The translations under genes and the position numbers were made by a program. The notes under the pieces are model-generated. The model saw only the letters and a list, made by a program, of their open reading frames with translations. It had not been told where the DNA came from and did no database searches. This document shows, piece after piece, positions 4,258 through 5,375 of a DNA stretch of 5,375 bases (the first letter of the stretch is position 1; each line of letters starts with the position of its first letter). Source of the stretch: Clostridiales bacterium (lineage in GTDB: Bacteria; Bacillota; Clostridia; Clostridiales; Caloramatoraceae). The stretch is taken from positions 1-5,375 of the forward strand of contig JAOAFH010000026.1 in assembly GCA_026416355.1 (NCBI GenBank). Direction: 5' to 3'.

Positions 4258-5375
4258 ATGAAACTATTAGCAGTAACATCCTGTCCTACAGGTATAGCCC
4301 ACACATATATGGCTGCTGAAGCATTGAAGATGGCAGCTAAGGAACTAGGAGTAGACATAAAAATAGAAACTAGAGGTTCAGTTGGAGTTGAAAATGAGAT
4401 TACTCAAGAGGATATAAAGGAAGCACATGCAGTTATAATTGCTGCTGACACAAAGATAGACAAGTCTAAATTTGAAGGACTTCCAATGATTGAAGTATCT
4501 GTTAAAGATGCAATAAAGGACGCTAAGGGACTTATAGATAAAGCAATGAAATTAGAAAAGAAAAGCAATTATGTTAATAAAGTATTTGAAGCAAAAAATG
4601 AAGAAAAGAAAAAAATTACAGGTGCATATAAACATCTAATGACAGGTGTGTCATTCATGATTCCATTTGTAGTTGCAGGTGGTATATTAATAGCTCTTTC
4701 ATTTGCGTTTGGTATAAAAGCATTTGAACAAGAAGGAACTTTAGCAGCTGCACTTATGAATATTGGTGGAGGAGGAGCTTTCTCATTAATAGTTCCAATT
4801 CTAGCAGGTTATATAGCATTTTCAATTGCTGATAGACCAGGTTTAGTACCAGGTATGATAGGTGGGGTTCTATCAAGCAAACTAGGTGCAGGATTCTTAG
4901 GTGGTATTATTGCTGGTTTTGCAGCAGGTTATGTAGTTGAATTTTTAAAGAAGACTATAAAGCTTCCAAAGACAATGGAAGGATTAATGCCAGTTTTAGT
5001 ATTACCACTTCTTTCAACATTAATAGTTGGATTAGGTATGATTTATGTAGTAGGAACACCAGTAGCTTCAATAAATAAGGCTATGGAAGGATGGTTAAAT
5101 AGCTTAAGCGGTGGAAGTGCAATAACACTTGGAGTTGTACTAGGACTTATGATGGCATTTGATATGGGAGGTCCTGTTAATAAGGCGGCTTATACATTTG
5201 CAGTTGGAACTTTAGCGGCTGGACAACCTTCAACAGTAATGGCTGCAGTTATGGCAGCAGGAATGGTTCCACCACTTGGAGTATTTTTAGCAACTGTAAT
5301 AGCAAAGAATAAGTTTACTCAAGAAGAAAGAGAAGCAGGAAAAGCAGCATTTTTCCTTGGAATATCATTTATAAC
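4258..5375 (+). CDS. fruA: PTS fructose transporter subunit IIBC, 3'-truncated by the window edge
   Basis: Membrane permease of the fructose PTS, bringing fructose in and phosphorylating it at C1. I read 372 codons with no stop before the window end, starting 16 bases after the IIA gene. Residues 1 to about 100 are the IIB domain; SCPTGIAHT carries the phosphorylated Cys9. A lysine/glutamate-rich linker (about 115-125) leads into the IIC domain. Clear hydrophobic, Gly-rich segments lie near residues 129-150, 170-188, 197-230, 243-263 and 285-301. DMGGPVNKAAY (302-312) is diagnostic of fructose-family IIC. The final residues, LGISFI and a partial Thr codon, look like the start of the conserved FITEGAIPF block, so roughly the last 80-90 residues are probably missing. 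Fructose is the best substrate call given fruK. Mannose or related hexoses via fructose-type permeases remain possible. Confidence 0.94.
   Translation, partial: MKLLAVTSCPTGIAHTYMAAEALKMAAKELGVDIKIETRGSVGVENEITQEDIKEAHAVIIAADTKIDKSKFEGLPMIEVSVKDAIKDAKGLIDKAMKLEKKSNYVNKVFEAKNEEKKKITGAYKHLMTGVSFMIPFVVAGGILIALSFAFGIKAFEQEGTLAAALMNIGGGGAFSLIVPILAGYIAFSIADRPGLVPGMIGGVLSSKLGAGFLGGIIAGFAAGYVVEFLKKTIKLPKTMEGLMPVLVLPLLSTLIVGLGMIYVVGTPVASINKAMEGWLNSLSGGSAITLGVVLGLMMAFDMGGPVNKAAYTFAVGTLAAGQPSTVMAAVMAAGMVPPLGVFLATVIAKNKFTQEEREAGKAAFFLGISFI

Noticed and set aside
1..5375. A previously undescribed system
   Set aside because: Every gene falls into a known family in a familiar arrangement. The unusual elements are regulatory details, not a new system.

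Overview
The window comes from a low-GC Gram-positive bacterium, most likely a clostridium or close relative. The DNA is AT-rich, the Shine-Dalgarno sequences are strong and purine-rich (AGGAGG, GAGGTG, AAGGGGG), GTG and TTG starts occur, and the HPr-like protein keeps both the Firmicutes-type His15 and Ser46. I cannot name a genus from the sequence alone.

Layout: (1) Bases 1-140 are the last 45 codons of a plus-strand heavy-metal P1B-type ATPase. It ends at a strong hairpin terminator (141-170) that probably also serves the convergent gene. (2) Bases 170-1627 on the minus strand encode an intact 485-residue M20-family Xaa-His (aminoacyl-histidine) dipeptidase, PepD. (3) Bases 1628-1830 are a non-coding divergent promoter region. 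It holds a near-consensus sigma-A promoter in each direction, both with 17-bp spacers, a 9-bp inverted repeat around the plus-strand -35 box, and a helically phased array of AACA-containing direct repeats between the predicted start site and the first ribosome binding site. (4) From 1831 to the right edge runs a tightly packed plus-strand fructose operon: HPr-like phosphocarrier, DeoR-family repressor (FruR type), 1-phosphofructokinase (FruK), fructose-class PTS IIA, and PTS IIB-IIC (FruA type, cut by the window edge).

The operon reads as one module. Phosphate passes from Enzyme I (not in the window) to HPr His15, then to IIA His67, then to IIB Cys9. IIC imports fructose, which is released as fructose-1-phosphate. 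FruK converts this to fructose-1,6-bisphosphate for glycolysis. The DeoR-type regulator probably senses a sugar phosphate, likely fructose-1-phosphate, and represses the operon through the AACA array.

The most notable points are the phased operator-like array and the operon-encoded HPr paralogue. Together with the free IIA, the HPr supplies in two polypeptides what enteric FruB (IIA-FPr) supplies in one. I see no CRISPR array, tRNA or rRNA gene, insertion sequence, phage gene or evidence of an undescribed system; the biology is recognisable throughout.
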